NCBI RefSeq assembly: GCF_902859705.1
Contig: NZ_CADIJO010000006.1
Location: 233,101 to 297,100 of the forward strand
Length of the DNA: 64,000 nt
From: Achromobacter deleyi
Lineage (GTDB): Bacteria > Pseudomonadota > Gammaproteobacteria > Burkholderiales > Burkholderiaceae_B
Direction: 5' to 3'
Within the stretch, counting starts at the first letter, position 1, and the number at the start of each line of letters is the position of its first letter. The position numbers and the translations under genes are program-made. Of this stretch, positions 28,070 to 38,505 are shown piece after piece. The notes beneath the pieces were generated by a model. That model was given only the letters and a program-made list of their open reading frames with translations, was not told the DNA's origin and searched no databases.

Positions 28070-28999
28070 ATGACCATCGGCGTTGCTGCCCACGGCCCCC
28101 ATGCCGGCGCTGCCGTGCGCGCCGCCGCTCTGGCCGCCGAACTGCTGGGCCACGGCGCCATCGGCGGCTTCGCGGTGTTCGCCGTGCTGGACGACGATGG
28201 CCGGGTGCAGCATGCCACCATTCAGCGCGGCGGCGTGACGGCGCTGGACCTGCCGCCGGCCTGGCTGCGCGCGCGCCACGCGGCCCTGATCGAAAGCGGC
28301 CCCGACCGCCCCGAGCCGCTGGTGCAATTCCTGCCGGGCGCCGACGGCGTGGGGCTGGTGACCGGGCACCGCCTGCCCAACCGGCCCGGCGCGGACGGCG
28401 CGCCGCTGAACCAGGCGGTGCTGCGGCGCCTGGCCGCCGGGCAGGCGCCAGACACCGCCGTGGCCGAGGTGCTGCGGGCGCACCCTGAAATCGACGCCGG
28501 CCTGATCGCCCTGTCCGCCGATGGGCGCCTGGCCTGGGGCAACACCGACCGGGTGGCACGCCGCCCCGACCAGGGCCAGGCCGCCCGCGACAACGGCGCC
28601 TGCCGGCTGGCGCTGCTGCACAACTCGATCTTTCCCTGCCCGCCGCTGGCCCAGGCCATGGCCGACCTGGCCTGGCATGCACTGACGGGGGAGGCCTGCG
28701 CCTGGCGGGCCCTGAGCCTGCGGGCGCCGGTGGCGATCCAGCCGGGGCCGCACGACCGGGTGCACGTCGATGCCCGCCTGCGCGTCACCGCCATCGAGCA
28801 GGCCGATCCGTCGTTTCCCACCGCCCGCAGACGCGCCAATGCCGTCTACCTGGGCAGCGAAGTCTGGCAAGATGGCAGGCATATCGGCCATACCGTCAGC
28901 GAGCTAGTCGTCGACATGGCCGACGGCCGGGTGTTCGGTCTGCCGGACCCCGCCCGCTCCCTCATCCTCATGAAGGAATCGGCCCATGTCCCGACGTGA
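28070..28999 (+). CDS. protein of unknown function in the ABC/D-amino-acid cluster
   Basis: 309 residues, soluble, no signal peptide. It opens MTIGVAAHGPHAGAAVRAAALAAELLGHGAIGGFAVFAVLDDDGR, an Ala/Gly-rich start with a two-residue-repeat look, and later has GHRLPNRPGADGAPLNQAVL, an internal Ntn-hydrolase-like phrase DAGLIALSADGRLAWGNTDR, and a C-terminal RRRANAVYLGSEVWQDGRHIGHTVSELVVDMADGR. I recognise no named family with confidence. It overlaps the TetR gene by 14 bp. Its place between importer and deacylase suggests a part in using the imported compound. Confidence 0.7.
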   Translation: MTIGVAAHGPHAGAAVRAAALAAELLGHGAIGGFAVFAVLDDDGRVQHATIQRGGVTALDLPPAWLRARHAALIESGPDRPEPLVQFLPGADGVGLVTGHRLPNRPGADGAPLNQAVLRRLAAGQAPDTAVAEVLRAHPEIDAGLIALSADGRLAWGNTDRVARRPDQGQAARDNGACRLALLHNSIFPCPPLAQAMADLAWHALTGEACAWRALSLRAPVAIQPGPHDRVHVDARLRVTAIEQADPSFPTARRRANAVYLGSEVWQDGRHIGHTVSELVVDMADGRVFGLPDPARSLILMKESAHVPT

Positions 29000-29651
29000 A
29001 AACACCGAGCGCCAGATCCTGCAAGCCCTGGAAGACCAGATCAAGGAAACCGGCATGCAGGGCGTGGGCATCAACGCCATCGCCAAGCGCGCCGGGGTCA
29101 GCAAGGAACTCATCTACCGCTATTTCGACGGCATGCCCGGCCTGATGCTGGCCTGGATGCAGGAACAGGACTTCTGGACCCGCAACCCCGACCTGCTGGC
29201 GGCCGACGAATCCAGCCAGCGCAGCCCCGGCGACCTGGTGCTGTCCATGCTGCGCGCCCAGATCGACGCGCTGGCCGGCAACGAGTCGCTGCGTGAAGTG
29301 CGCCGCTGGGAACTGATCGAACGCAACGACGTGTCCGCCCCGCTGGCCGAGCGCCGCGAGCGCGCCGCACGCGGCTTCATCGACCGCGTCGACGGCCTGA
29401 CCGCCGACATGGACGCCCCCGCCGTCGTCAGTGTGATGCTGGCCGGCGTGCTGTACCTGATGCTGCGCGCCAAGACCGAAAGCCACTTCCTGGGCGTGCC
29501 GCTGCGTACCCCGGAAGGCTGGGACCGCATCAACGGCGCGCTGGAACACCTGGTCAAGCACGGCTTTCCCGAACCGCTCAATACCGAATCCCTCGCCACC
29601 CTGGAGGCGCGCCGCAAGAAAACCCGGCCGCCCGCCGACACCGACACCTGA
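28986..29651 (+). CDS. TetR-family transcriptional regulator
   Basis: 221 residues. The N-terminal helix-turn-helix is typical: ERQILQALEDQIKETGMQGVGINAIAKRAGVSKELIYRYFDGMPGLM. The remainder is an all-helical ligand domain with EVRRWELIERNDV. It overlaps the preceding gene by 14 bp and precedes the deacylase by 8 bp, so it is cotranscribed with the genes it may control. No operator was identified. Confidence 0.88.
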   Translation: MSRRENTERQILQALEDQIKETGMQGVGINAIAKRAGVSKELIYRYFDGMPGLMLAWMQEQDFWTRNPDLLAADESSQRSPGDLVLSMLRAQIDALAGNESLREVRRWELIERNDVSAPLAERRERAARGFIDRVDGLTADMDAPAVVSVMLAGVLYLMLRAKTESHFLGVPLRTPEGWDRINGALEHLVKHGFPEPLNTESLATLEARRKKTRPPADTDT

Positions 29652-29659
29652 ACCCCTCT

Positions 29660-31195
29660 ATGCCAGCGCATCCCCACCCGCAGGACTACGACCTCATCAT
29701 CAGCGGCGGCCTGATCGCCGACGGCCTGGGCGGCCCGGCCCGCCGCGCCGACCTGGCCATCACGGGCCAACGCATCGCCGCCATCGGCGACGGCGCCGGC
29801 TGGACCGCCCCGCGCCGCCTGGACGCCACCGGCAAGGTGGTGGCGCCGGGCTTCATCGACTGCCACACCCACGATGACCGCGCCCTGCTGGGGTCGCCGC
29901 TGATGCGCCCCAAGGTCAGCCAGGGCGTCACCACCGTGGTGACGGGCAACTGCGGCATCAGCCTGGCGCCGGTGCGTGCGCCAGGCAACATCGTGCCCCC
30001 GCCGCTGAACCTGCTGGCCCAGCACACCGGCGAGCTGTATGCCCGCATGCAGGACTACGCCGCCGCGCTGGACGCCAACCCCGCCGCCGTCAACAGCCTG
30101 GCGCTGGTCGGCCATTCCAGCCTGCGCGTGTCGGCCATGGACCGGCTGGACCGGCCCGCCGACAAGAAGGAAATCGCCGCCATGCGCCATGCGCTGGACC
30201 AGGCCATGGCCGCGGGCGCGGCGGGCCTGTCCACCGGCCTGTACTACCCCACCGCCATGCACGCCAGCACCGAAGAGGTGATCGGCGTGGCGGCACCGCT
30301 GGCCGCCTGGCAGGGCCTGTACACCACCCACCTGCGCGACGAGGCCGACCACGTCTGCGAGTCCATGGAAGAGGCCTTTCTGATCGGCCGCGCGGCCGAC
30401 GTGCCGGCCATCCTGTCGCACCACAAGGTCACCGGCAAGCACAACCACGGCCGCACCGCCGAGACGCTGGCGCTGTACGACCGCGTGCGCGCCGACCAGC
30501 CGGTGGGCATGGATGTGTATCCCTATGCGGCCTCGTCCACCATTCTGGAGCCGCGCCGGGTGCCGGCCGGTGAAAAGATCATCGTCACCTGGTCGCAGAC
30601 GCGGCCCGAGATCCAGGGCGTGGACCTGCGCGAACTGGCCGCCCGCGAAGGCAAGGACCCGCAGCGCCTGGCCGAAGAACTGTCGCCGGGCGGCGCCATC
30701 TATTTCTCGATGGACGAAGACGACGTCAAGCGCGTCATCGGCCACGACAACGTGATGATCGGGTCCGACGGCCTGCCGCATGACCAGCGGCCGCACCCGC
30801 GGCTGTGGGGCGCGTTTTCGCGGGTGCTGGGCCGTTATGTGCGCGAAATGCGCGTGCTGGGCATGGAACAGGCCATCCGCCGCATGACCAGCCTGACCGC
30901 CGCGCAATTCGGCTTGCGCGACCGCGGCGTGCTGCGCGCCGGCTGCTACGCCGACGTGGTGGTGTTCGACCCGGCCGCCGTGGTCGACCTGGCCACCTTC
31001 GCCGACCCCTTGCAGCCGTCCGCCGGTATCCAGGCGGTGCTGGTCAACGGCCAGCTGGTCGAAGAACACGGCGCGCCCACCGGGGCACGGCCAGGCCGCC
31101 TGTTGCGCGGCGACGATCGCGCGGCGCCGGGCTTTGACACGCCCGCCTGGGCCGGCCCCGGCACGCCAGCCTCTTCGGACCGGCCTGCCGCCTGA
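29660..31195 (+). CDS. N-acyl-D-amino-acid deacylase (amidohydrolase superfamily)
   Basis: 511 residues, the size of D-aminoacylases. Metal and catalytic marks are present: DCHTHDDRALL near residue 75 (HxH), the cysteine ligand in VTGNCGISL near 98, YTTHLRDEAD near 223 (His), ILSHHKVTG near 252 (His), and the catalytic Asp in IGSDGLPHD near 370. It hydrolyses N-acyl-D-amino acids to D-amino acids and a fatty or acetic acid. The DadA-like oxidase gene follows, giving a plausible two-step route to the 2-oxo acid. Dihydroorotase-like or dipeptidase activity cannot be excluded. Confidence 0.85.
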   Translation: MPAHPHPQDYDLIISGGLIADGLGGPARRADLAITGQRIAAIGDGAGWTAPRRLDATGKVVAPGFIDCHTHDDRALLGSPLMRPKVSQGVTTVVTGNCGISLAPVRAPGNIVPPPLNLLAQHTGELYARMQDYAAALDANPAAVNSLALVGHSSLRVSAMDRLDRPADKKEIAAMRHALDQAMAAGAAGLSTGLYYPTAMHASTEEVIGVAAPLAAWQGLYTTHLRDEADHVCESMEEAFLIGRAADVPAILSHHKVTGKHNHGRTAETLALYDRVRADQPVGMDVYPYAASSTILEPRRVPAGEKIIVTWSQTRPEIQGVDLRELAAREGKDPQRLAEELSPGGAIYFSMDEDDVKRVIGHDNVMIGSDGLPHDQRPHPRLWGAFSRVLGRYVREMRVLGMEQAIRRMTSLTAAQFGLRDRGVLRAGCYADVVVFDPAAVVDLATFADPLQPSAGIQAVLVNGQLVEEHGAPTGARPGRLLRGDDRAAPGFDTPAWAGPGTPASSDRPAA

Positions 31196-31280
31196 TCCCT
31201 TTTGCATCGCGCGGCGCCGCCGCGCGGCCTCCCTGCCATCCGGCGCCACCCCGCGGGCGGCGCCCTTTCCCCGGAGCATC

Positions 31281-32534
31281 ATGCACACTATCGTCATCGG
31301 CGCGGGCGTGGTCGGCATGGCCACTGCCTACACCCTGCATCGCGAAGGCCACCAGGTCAGCGTGGTGGACGCCGGCCCCGGCCCGGGCCTGGGCACCAGC
31401 CGGGCCAACGGCGCCCAGCTCAGCTACAGCTTCGTGGCGCCGCTGGCCGACCCCGCCGTGCTGCCCAAGCTGCCCGCCTGGCTGCTGGGCCGCGACACGC
31501 CCCTGCGCTGGCGTCCGCGGCTGGACCCGGCGCAATGGCGCTGGTGCCTGGACTTCCTGCGCGCCTGCACCCGCGCCCAAAGCCGCGCCACCACGCGCGA
31601 GCTGCTGGCGCTGGGCCTGTACAGCCGCTTGTGCGTGCATGAGCTGGTCGGCCAGGAACGGCCGGCGTTCGATTTCAGTTCGGCCGGCAAGCTGCTGGTC
31701 TACCAGGATGCCGCCAGCTACAGCCGCGCGCTGGCGCAGATGGACTACCAGGCGTCGCTGGGCTGCGAGCAGCGTGCGCTGGACCGCCAGGCCTGCCTGG
31801 ACCTGGAACCCGCGCTGGCCGACATCGGCGCCAGCATCGCCGGCGCCATCTATACGCCCACCGAAGATGCCGGCGACTGCCTGCGGCTGTGCGATGAACT
31901 GGCCCGCATCCTGCGCGCCGCGCCCGGCCCGGCGCGCTTTCACTTCAATACCCCGGTGTCGGCCCTGCGCACCGAGAACGGCCGTATCGTCGCGCTGTCC
32001 ACGCCCGACGGCGACCTGCAGGCCGATCACTACGTGCTGGCCGGCGGCACCGGCGCGCAGGCACTGGCGCGGCGCATCGGGCTGGACCTGCGCATCTATC
32101 CGCTCAAGGGCTACAGCCTGACCTACGACCTGACGCCCGACAGTGTCGCGCCCGTTTCCAGCATCAGCGATATCGGCCGCAAGGTGGTGTATGCGCGGCT
32201 GGGCCAGCGCCTGCGCGTGGCCGGCATGGTCGACATTGGCGCGCAAGACGCGCATATCGACCCGCGCCGCGTGCAAAGCCTGCGCGACGACGTGGCGCGG
32301 TTCTTTCCCCGCTTGAATCCTGCGGGTGCGCCCCAGGCCTGGGCGGGCCTGCGCCCCGCGCGGCCCGACGGCAAGCCGCTCATCGGCGCGACCCCGTGGC
32401 GCAATCTATGGCTGAACGCGGGCCATGGCGGCCTGGGCTTCACGCTGGCCGCGGGCAGTGCGCGCATGCTGGCGGACTTGATGCGGGGCCGCCGTCCGGC
32501 GGTCGATCCGGCGGCGTTCGCGCTGGCGGCATGA
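31281..32534 (+). CDS. DadA-like D-amino-acid dehydrogenase (FAD)
   Basis: 417 residues. The FAD site is IVIGAGVVGMATAYTLHREGH at the N-terminus; further family marks are GLGTSRANGAQLSYSFVAPLADP, LAGGTGAQALARRIG and the C-terminal WAGLRPARPDGKPLIGATPW and NAGHGGLGFTLAAGSARMLADL. The start has CCGGAG just upstream; the frame is open for 49 further codons without support. It should oxidise D-amino acids to 2-oxo acids and pass electrons to the respiratory chain. It follows the deacylase by 85 bp. Confidence 0.88.
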   Translation: MHTIVIGAGVVGMATAYTLHREGHQVSVVDAGPGPGLGTSRANGAQLSYSFVAPLADPAVLPKLPAWLLGRDTPLRWRPRLDPAQWRWCLDFLRACTRAQSRATTRELLALGLYSRLCVHELVGQERPAFDFSSAGKLLVYQDAASYSRALAQMDYQASLGCEQRALDRQACLDLEPALADIGASIAGAIYTPTEDAGDCLRLCDELARILRAAPGPARFHFNTPVSALRTENGRIVALSTPDGDLQADHYVLAGGTGAQALARRIGLDLRIYPLKGYSLTYDLTPDSVAPVSSISDIGRKVVYARLGQRLRVAGMVDIGAQDAHIDPRRVQSLRDDVARFFPRLNPAGAPQAWAGLRPARPDGKPLIGATPWRNLWLNAGHGGLGFTLAAGSARMLADLMRGRRPAVDPAAFALAA

Positions 32535-32538
32535 CGGC

Positions 32539-32561
32539 GCGGGGCCGATTGCCGGCCCCGC
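32539..32561. terminator. bidirectional hairpin between convergent genes
   Basis: A 9 bp stem GCGGGGCCG / CGGCCCCGC with a five-base loop lies in the 33 bp gap between the DadA-like gene and the convergent Bug gene. There is no T-run on either side, so termination strength is uncertain. Confidence 0.5.
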
Positions 32562-32567
32562 CCGACC

Positions 32568-33578
32568 TCAATCGGCCTTGATCCCCCGGCTCTGGATCAG
32601 CTTGCCCCACTTGTCGCGTTCCTTCACCTCGAAGGCCGCGAGATCCGCGCCGAACAGGTTGCCGGGCGTGGCGCCGCCTTGCGCCAGCGACTGCTTCAGC
32701 GCGGGCGATTGCAGCGCCTCTTTCATCGCCGCGATCAGCTTGTCCACCACCGGCGCGGGCGTGCCGCGCGGCGCATACAAGCCGGACCACGCGGTGACCT
32801 CGAAGCCCGGCAGCCCGGCCTCGGCCATGGTGGGCAGATCAGGGGCGGCGGGGCTGCGTTCGGCCGACGTGACCGCAATGCCGCGCAGCCGGTCGCCCGC
32901 CTTCAGCGCCGCCATCGAGCTGGGCAGGTTGTCCATCAGGATATCGACCTGCCCGCCGATCACCGCGGGGATCGCGGCCGACGAGCCCTTGAACGGCACG
33001 TGCAGCATCTGCAGACCCGCCATCGACTCGAAATACGCGCCGGTCAGGTGCACCGACGAGCCGATGCCCGGCGACGCATACGAATACTTGCCCGGGTCCT
33101 TCTTCACCGCCTTCATCACGTCGTCCAGCGTGCGCCAGGGCGAACCCGCCGCCACCGCCATCACATTGGGCGTGGATGCGATCATGCCCAGCGGCACCAG
33201 GTCGGTGGCGGGGTTGAAACCGATGTTGCTGTACAGGAATTGATTGACGCTCTGGGTACCCACCGAGCCCAGCACGATGGTGTAGCCGTCCGGCTGCGCG
33301 CGCGTTGCCGCGGCCACGCCCAGGTTGCCGGCCGCGCCCGGCTTGTTCTCGACCACGATGGACTGGCCCAGCGCCGGCCGCATGTGCTCCGCGATGGTGC
33401 GGGCGAAGATGTCGGTGGTGCCGCCCGGCGGGAACGGCACGATCAGGGTGATGGGCCGCTCGGGCCAGGCCGCGGCCGCGGGTGCGCAGACCGCCATGGC
33501 GCCTGCCGCCACGGCCATGCCGGCGACGGCCAGGCGAGCGGACGCGCCGCCCGCATTTGCACGAAAAAACCTGCCCAT
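32568..33578 (-). CDS. Bug-family (TctC-like) periplasmic binding protein
   Basis: 336 residues. A signal peptide ends near AAAAWPERP. The mature protein has the Bug pattern ITLIVPFPPGGTTDIFARTIAEHM, VVENKPGAAGNLGVAAATRAQPDGYTI, VPFKGSSAAIPAVIGGQVDILMDNL and DLPTMAEAGLPGFEVTAWSGLYAPRGTP. I chose the ATG at 33578 because AGGGGAAGAGG lies just upstream. These proteins bind carboxylates and work with TctAB permeases, which are absent here. It stands alone between two convergent or tandem units. Confidence 0.9.
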   Translation of the reverse strand: MGRFFRANAGGASARLAVAGMAVAAGAMAVCAPAAAAWPERPITLIVPFPPGGTTDIFARTIAEHMRPALGQSIVVENKPGAAGNLGVAAATRAQPDGYTIVLGSVGTQSVNQFLYSNIGFNPATDLVPLGMIASTPNVMAVAAGSPWRTLDDVMKAVKKDPGKYSYASPGIGSSVHLTGAYFESMAGLQMLHVPFKGSSAAIPAVIGGQVDILMDNLPSSMAALKAGDRLRGIAVTSAERSPAAPDLPTMAEAGLPGFEVTAWSGLYAPRGTPAPVVDKLIAAMKEALQSPALKQSLAQGGATPGNLFGADLAAFEVKERDKWGKLIQSRGIKAD

Positions 33579-33699
33579 CCTCTTCCCCTTCACAAGAAGT
33601 GTTCGATTGATCAAACGGAATCCGGCGCCACGGTACTTCGCGATGCGGACGGGCCGGCCAGGCGTGGCACAAAGCGCGTCCCGGGCGGCAAGCCCAGCG

Positions 33700-33715
33700 T
33701 GACCAGTTGGTCACT
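33700..33715. promoter_or_regulatory. 16 bp perfect-arm palindrome upstream of the Bug gene
   Basis: GTGACCA-GT-TGGTCAC lies about 120 bp before the Bug start, in the only promoter-sized gap between it and the efflux operon. It has the form of an operator for a dimeric regulator. No cognate regulator is adjacent. Confidence 0.35.
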
Positions 33716-33781
33716 TTTGACGCATTAGGAACCCGCGGCCCTGGCTTGTCAATCGGGGGAAGGAGAGGTTAGGCGTTATCC

Positions 33782-35395
33782 CTAGGGCTGGGCTGCGGGG
33801 GTAGTTGCGGGGATAGTCGCGGGAGTTGCCGCGGGCACAGGCGCCGGGCTGGCCCCCGCAGCGGGCGCAGTGGCGTCAGTGGCCGTCGCGCCCGGCGACG
33901 CGGGTGCTGTGGCCGTGCCGGACACCGCCCCCAGCCCGTCCCACCCGCCGCCCAGCGCCACGATCAGGTTCACGCTGGCCACCAGGCGGTTGCCGTACAG
34001 GCTCAGCGCGCTGCGCTCGTTGCTGAGCGCGGTGGCATCCACCACCGCCACGCTCAGGTAGTCGACCAGGCCGGCCTTGTACTGGTTCTGGATCAGGCGC
34101 AGCGATTCGCGCGCCGATTCCAGCGCACGGCGCTGCACCGTCTGCTCGCTTTCCATCACGCGCAGCTGGATCAGGTAGTCCTCGACCTCGCGCAGCCCGA
34201 CCAGCGCGGCCTGCCGATAAGCCGCCGCCTGGGCGTCGTACGAGGCCCGTGCCTGTTCGACTTGGGCCTCGCGCGCGCCGCCGTCGAAAATGGTCAGCGC
34301 CAGCGCCGGACCCAAGGACCAGAAGCGTGCCGGCGCCGTCAGCAGCTCGGCAAACTGGCCGTTGCGGAAACCGCCATCGGCCGACAGGGTCAGGCTGGGG
34401 AACCAGGCCGCCTGCGCCACGCCGATCTGCGCATTGGCCGCGGCCGCACGGCGCTCGGCGGCGGCCACGTCGGGCCGGCGCTCGAGCAGTTCGGACGGCA
34501 GGCCCACCGGAATCTGCGGCAGCTGCACGTTGAAGGTCGCGGGCGGCAACGTGAAATGCGACGGCGCCTGGCCCATCAGCACGGCAATGGCGTGCTCGTA
34601 TTGGCCACGCTGCCAGTCCAGGTCGATGGACTGCGCGCGGGTGCTTTCCACCTGCGTGCGGGCCACGGCCACGTCCGACTGCCCCACCACGCCGACGTTG
34701 TAGCGGTTCTGCGTCAGCTGCAGCGATTTCTCGTAGGCCGCCACGGTGGCATCGAGCAGGCGTTTCTGTTCATCCAGCACGCGCAGTTGCAGGTAGGCCT
34801 GCACCAGCGCGGCCTGCGCGCTCAGGCGCGTGGCAGCCAGGTCAGCCAGGCTGGCCGCGGCGCTGGCCTCGGACGACTCGACGCTGCGGCGCACGCGGCC
34901 CCACACGTCCAGCTCCCAGCTGACATTGCCGGTCAGCGAATACTGGTTCGACACATTGCTGCCGCCGTTGCCCCCCGATGACGACGAAGACGAACCGCTG
35001 CCCCCGCCGCTGCCCGAGCGCGTCAGGCCCGCGCCCGCGCCCACCGTCGGGAAGAAGCCCGCGCGCGCCCCGCGCACCAGGCCCAGCGCCTGCCGGTAAT
35101 TGGCCTCGGCCTGCGCGATGGTCTGGTTCGACGCGTTCAGGCGCGTCACCAGGTCGTTCAGCGTGGCATCGTCGTACACGCGCCACCACTGGCCGCGGTC
35201 GGCGTCGTCGCGCGGCTGGGCCAGCTTCCAGCCCGGCACCTCGACCTGCCCTTCCTTGTAGGTCGCGCCCACGTCCAGCGCGGGGCGCTGGTAATCGGGG
35301 CCGACGGCGCAGGCGCTCAGCACGGCGCACAGCGCCAGCACCACGCCCGCGCGCGGCAGGATTGCGTAAGAAGAAGGCTTGGCGTTGCGGATCAT
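33782..35395 (-). CDS. RND efflux outer-membrane lipoprotein (OprM/NodT type)
   Basis: 537 residues. The lipobox is [17 protein letters not shown] (Cys near 27), and the two OEP repeats are recognisable ([21 protein letters not shown]..., and [34 protein letters not shown]). Two oddities: a Ser/Gly-rich insert ([18 protein letters not shown]) near residues 110-130, and a roughly 45-residue Ala/Pro/Thr-rich tail. The start overlaps the stop of the upstream pump gene (ATGA). It should form the outer-membrane channel for the MdtABC-like pump. Confidence 0.9.
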   Translation of the reverse strand: MIRNAKPSSYAILPRAGVVLALCAVLSACAVGPDYQRPALDVGATYKEGQVEVPGWKLAQPRDDADRGQWWRVYDDATLNDLVTRLNASNQTIAQAEANYRQALGLVRGARAGFFPTVGAGAGLTRSGSGGGSGSSSSSSGGNGGSNVSNQYSLTGNVSWELDVWGRVRRSVESSEASAAASLADLAATRLSAQAALVQAYLQLRVLDEQKRLLDATVAAYEKSLQLTQNRYNVGVVGQSDVAVARTQVESTRAQSIDLDWQRGQYEHAIAVLMGQAPSHFTLPPATFNVQLPQIPVGLPSELLERRPDVAAAERRAAAANAQIGVAQAAWFPSLTLSADGGFRNGQFAELLTAPARFWSLGPALALTIFDGGAREAQVEQARASYDAQAAAYRQAALVGLREVEDYLIQLRVMESEQTVQRRALESARESLRLIQNQYKAGLVDYLSVAVVDATALSNERSALSLYGNRLVASVNLIVALGGGWDGLGAVSGTATAPASPGATATDATAPAAGASPAPVPAATPATIPATTPAAQP

Positions 35396-38300
35396 ATTTG
35401 TTCTATGGAAGCGTCGCCGCCCGATCGCCGGGTGCGCCCGCGCGCGGCCCAGAGACGGAAACGGTCTAGGTAAAGATAAACCACGGGGGTGGTGTACAGC
35501 GTCAGGATCTGGCTCAGCACCAGCCCGCCCACGATGGTAATGCCCAGCGGCTGGCGCATCTCGACGCCGGCGCCGGTGGCCACCACCAGCGGCAGCGCGC
35601 CGAAGATCGCCGCCATGGTGGTCATCATGATCGGGCGAAAACGCGTCAGGCAGGCCTGGAAGATGGCCTCGCGCGGCGCCATGCCCTGGTTGCGCTCGGC
35701 ATCCAGCGCAAAGTCCACCATCATGATGGCGTTCTTCTTGACGATGCCGATCAACAGAAACACCCCGATCAGCGCGATCAAGGTGAAGTCGGTGCGCACC
35801 AGCAGCAGCGCCAGCAGCGCGCCCAGCCCTGCCGACGGCAAGGTCGACAGAATCGTCAGCGGATGCACGAAGCTTTCGTACAGGATGCCCAGCACGATGT
35901 ACATGGTGACCAGCGCGGCCAGGATCAGCCACGGCTGCTGCGCCAGCGTCTGCTGCAACGCCGCCGCCGTCCCCTGGAAGCCGGCCTGGATCTGGTCCGA
36001 CGGCAGGCCGATGCGCGCCACGGCCGCATCGATGGCCGCCGTGGCCTGCCCCAGCGACACGCCGGGCGCCAGGCTGAACGACACCGTGTCGGCCACGAAC
36101 AGCCCCTGGTGCTGCACGCTCAGCGGCGCATTGGCGTTCTCGAAGCGGGCAAACGCCGCCATCGGCACGCGCGCGCCGGTCGAGGTGATCACTTCCACCT
36201 GCTTGAGCGATTCGATGTCCTGCGCGAATTTCGCATCCACCCCCAGCACCACGTGGTACTGGTTCAGCGGCCCGTACATCACCGACACCTGGCGCTGGCT
36301 GAACGAATTGTTCAGCACCGTCGAAATCGTCGACATGCTCACGCCCAGCCGCGTGGCGGCCTCGCGGTCGATCACCAGGTTGATCTCGCGGCCCTTGTCC
36401 TCGACGTCGGTATCCACGTCGGTGATCTCGGGCACCTTCGACATCGCCAGCTGCACCTTGGGCATCCAGGTGCGCAGCAGTTGCAGGTCGCCCGACATCA
36501 GCGTGTAGTCGTACGAGCCCTGGCTCTGGCGCCCGCCGATGCGGATGTCCTGCTGCGACACCAGGAACATGCGCGCCCCGGGCATGTTCTGCAGCCGGGC
36601 GCGCAGGCGGTTGATGACCTGGTCGGCCGACACCTGGCGTTCGCCCAGCGGCTTGAGCTGGATCTGCATGAAGCTGCTGTTGCTGCCGCCGCGGCCGCCG
36701 GCATAGCCGGTCATGCTTTGCACGGCCGGGTCCGCCAGCACGATCTTGCGCAGCGCATCCAGTTTCGGGATCGTGGCCTGGAACGACGTGCCCTGGTCGA
36801 CCCGGAAAAAGCCCAGCAGCTGGCCGGTGTCCTGCTGCGGGAAAAAGCCCTTGGGCACGACGGTGTACAGGTAGACGTTCAGGCCCACCGCCGCGGCCAG
36901 TATCACCATCATCAGGCGGCTGTGCGCCAGCGCCCAGGCCAGGCTGCGGCGGTAGCCGTCCTGCATCCAGGCAAAGCCGCTTTCGGCCCAGCGCGCCAGC
37001 CGGCCGGGCGGCTCGGGTTCCTTGGGTTCGGGTTTGAGCAGGCGGGCGCACATCATGGGCGTCAAGGTCAGCGACACCACCAGCGACACCATGATGGACG
37101 CCGACAGCGTCACGGCGAACTCGCGGAACAGCCGCCCCACCACCCCGCCCATCAACAGGATGGGAATGAACACCGCCACCAGCGACAGGCTCATCGACAG
37201 CACGGTAAAGCCGACCTCGCGCGAACCGCGCAGCGCCGCCCGCATGGGCGACATGCCGTTCTCGACGTGGCGCATGATGTTTTCGAGCACCACGATGGCA
37301 TCGTCCACCACGAAGCCGGTGGCGACAATCAGCGCCATCAGCGAAATGGTGTTCAGCGTGAACCCACACAGGTACATGATGCAGAAGGTGCCGATCAACG
37401 ATACCGGCACCGCAATGCTGGGAATGATGGCCGCCCGCCAGCGCCGCAGGAACAGCAGCACCACCAGCACCACCAGGCCCACCGCGATGATCAGCGTCAG
37501 CTCGGCCTCGTGCAGCGACGCGCGGATGCTGGGCGTGCGGTCCTGGGCCACGGTCAGTTGCACGTCGGCCGGCATCAGCGCCAGCAGCACGGGCAGTTGC
37601 GCCCGCACCGCGTCCACCGTCTCGATGATGTTGGCGTCGGCCTGGCGCCGCACGATCATCAGGATGGCATTGCGTTCGTTGTAGAAGCCGGTCTGGTACA
37701 GGTCTTCGACCGAATCCTCGACCTTGGCGACGTCCGACACGCGCACCGGCGCGCCGTCACGCCAGGCCACGATCAGCGGCCGATATTGCTCGGCGCGGCT
37801 GAGCTGGTCGTTGACCATGACCTGCCAGTGATAGCGGTCGTTTTCCAGCACGCCCTTGGGCCGGTTGGCGTTGGCATTGGCCAGCGCGGTACGCACGTCG
37901 TCCAGCGACACGCCGCGGTTGGCCAGCGCGCCCGGCAGCACGGTCACGCGCACCGCCGGCAGCGAACTGCCGCCCACCGTCACTTCGCCCACGCCGTCCA
38001 CCTGCGACAGCTTCTGCGCCACGATGGTGGATGCCAGGTCGTACATCTTGCCCTGGCTGAGCGTGTCGGACGTCAGCGCCAGGGTCATGATGGGCGCGTC
38101 CGACGGGTTGGACTTGTGATACGTGGGGTTGCTGCGCAGGCTGGTGGGCAACAGCGAACGGGCGGCGTTGATGGCTGCCTGCACGTCGCGCGCCGCGCCG
38201 TTGATGTCGCGCGACAGATCGAACTGCAGCGTCACGCGGGTCGAGCCCTGCGTACTGCTGGAGGTCATTTCGGTCACGCCCGCGATGCTGCCCAGCGAAC

Positions 38301-38505
38301 GTTCCAGCGGCGTGGCCACGCTGGACGCCATGGTCTCGGGGCTGGCCCCCGGCAGGCTGGCCGACACCGAGATGGTGGGAATATCCACCTGCGGCAGCGG
38401 CGCCACCGGCAGCAGGAAAAACGACAGCATGCCCGCCAGCACGACCGCCAGCGACAGCAGCGTGGTCGCTACCGGCCGGACGATGAAGGGGGCCGACAGG
38501 ATCAT
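35392..38505 (-). CDS. mdtC: RND multidrug efflux pump subunit, MdtC-like
   Basis: 1037 residues, the normal RND length. It begins [45 protein letters not shown] in MdtC fashion. The proton-relay Asp pair is present in TM4 ([21 protein letters not shown]), as is [19 protein letters not shown] in the second half. It partners the MdtB-like subunit to form a hetero-trimer that drives drug export across the envelope. It overlaps both neighbours by four bases. Confidence 0.9.
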   Translation of the reverse strand: MILSAPFIVRPVATTLLSLAVVLAGMLSFFLLPVAPLPQVDIPTISVSASLPGASPETMASSVATPLERSLGSIAGVTEMTSSSTQGSTRVTLQFDLSRDINGAARDVQAAINAARSLLPTSLRSNPTYHKSNPSDAPIMTLALTSDTLSQGKMYDLASTIVAQKLSQVDGVGEVTVGGSSLPAVRVTVLPGALANRGVSLDDVRTALANANANRPKGVLENDRYHWQVMVNDQLSRAEQYRPLIVAWRDGAPVRVSDVAKVEDSVEDLYQTGFYNERNAILMIVRRQADANIIETVDAVRAQLPVLLALMPADVQLTVAQDRTPSIRASLHEAELTLIIAVGLVVLVVLLFLRRWRAAIIPSIAVPVSLIGTFCIMYLCGFTLNTISLMALIVATGFVVDDAIVVLENIMRHVENGMSPMRAALRGSREVGFTVLSMSLSLVAVFIPILLMGGVVGRLFREFAVTLSASIMVSLVVSLTLTPMMCARLLKPEPKEPEPPGRLARWAESGFAWMQDGYRRSLAWALAHSRLMMVILAAAVGLNVYLYTVVPKGFFPQQDTGQLLGFFRVDQGTSFQATIPKLDALRKIVLADPAVQSMTGYAGGRGGSNSSFMQIQLKPLGERQVSADQVINRLRARLQNMPGARMFLVSQQDIRIGGRQSQGSYDYTLMSGDLQLLRTWMPKVQLAMSKVPEITDVDTDVEDKGREINLVIDREAATRLGVSMSTISTVLNNSFSQRQVSVMYGPLNQYHVVLGVDAKFAQDIESLKQVEVITSTGARVPMAAFARFENANAPLSVQHQGLFVADTVSFSLAPGVSLGQATAAIDAAVARIGLPSDQIQAGFQGTAAALQQTLAQQPWLILAALVTMYIVLGILYESFVHPLTILSTLPSAGLGALLALLLVRTDFTLIALIGVFLLIGIVKKNAIMMVDFALDAERNQGMAPREAIFQACLTRFRPIMMTTMAAIFGALPLVVATGAGVEMRQPLGITIVGGLVLSQILTLYTTPVVYLYLDRFRLWAARGRTRRSGGDASIEQI

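Noticed and set aside
33782..37369. A 1195-codon minus frame joining the outer-membrane channel with upstream sequence, as if a pump-channel fusion
   Set aside because: The upstream 650 codons are an out-of-frame reading of mdtC; the true channel starts at 35395 with a lipoprotein signal.
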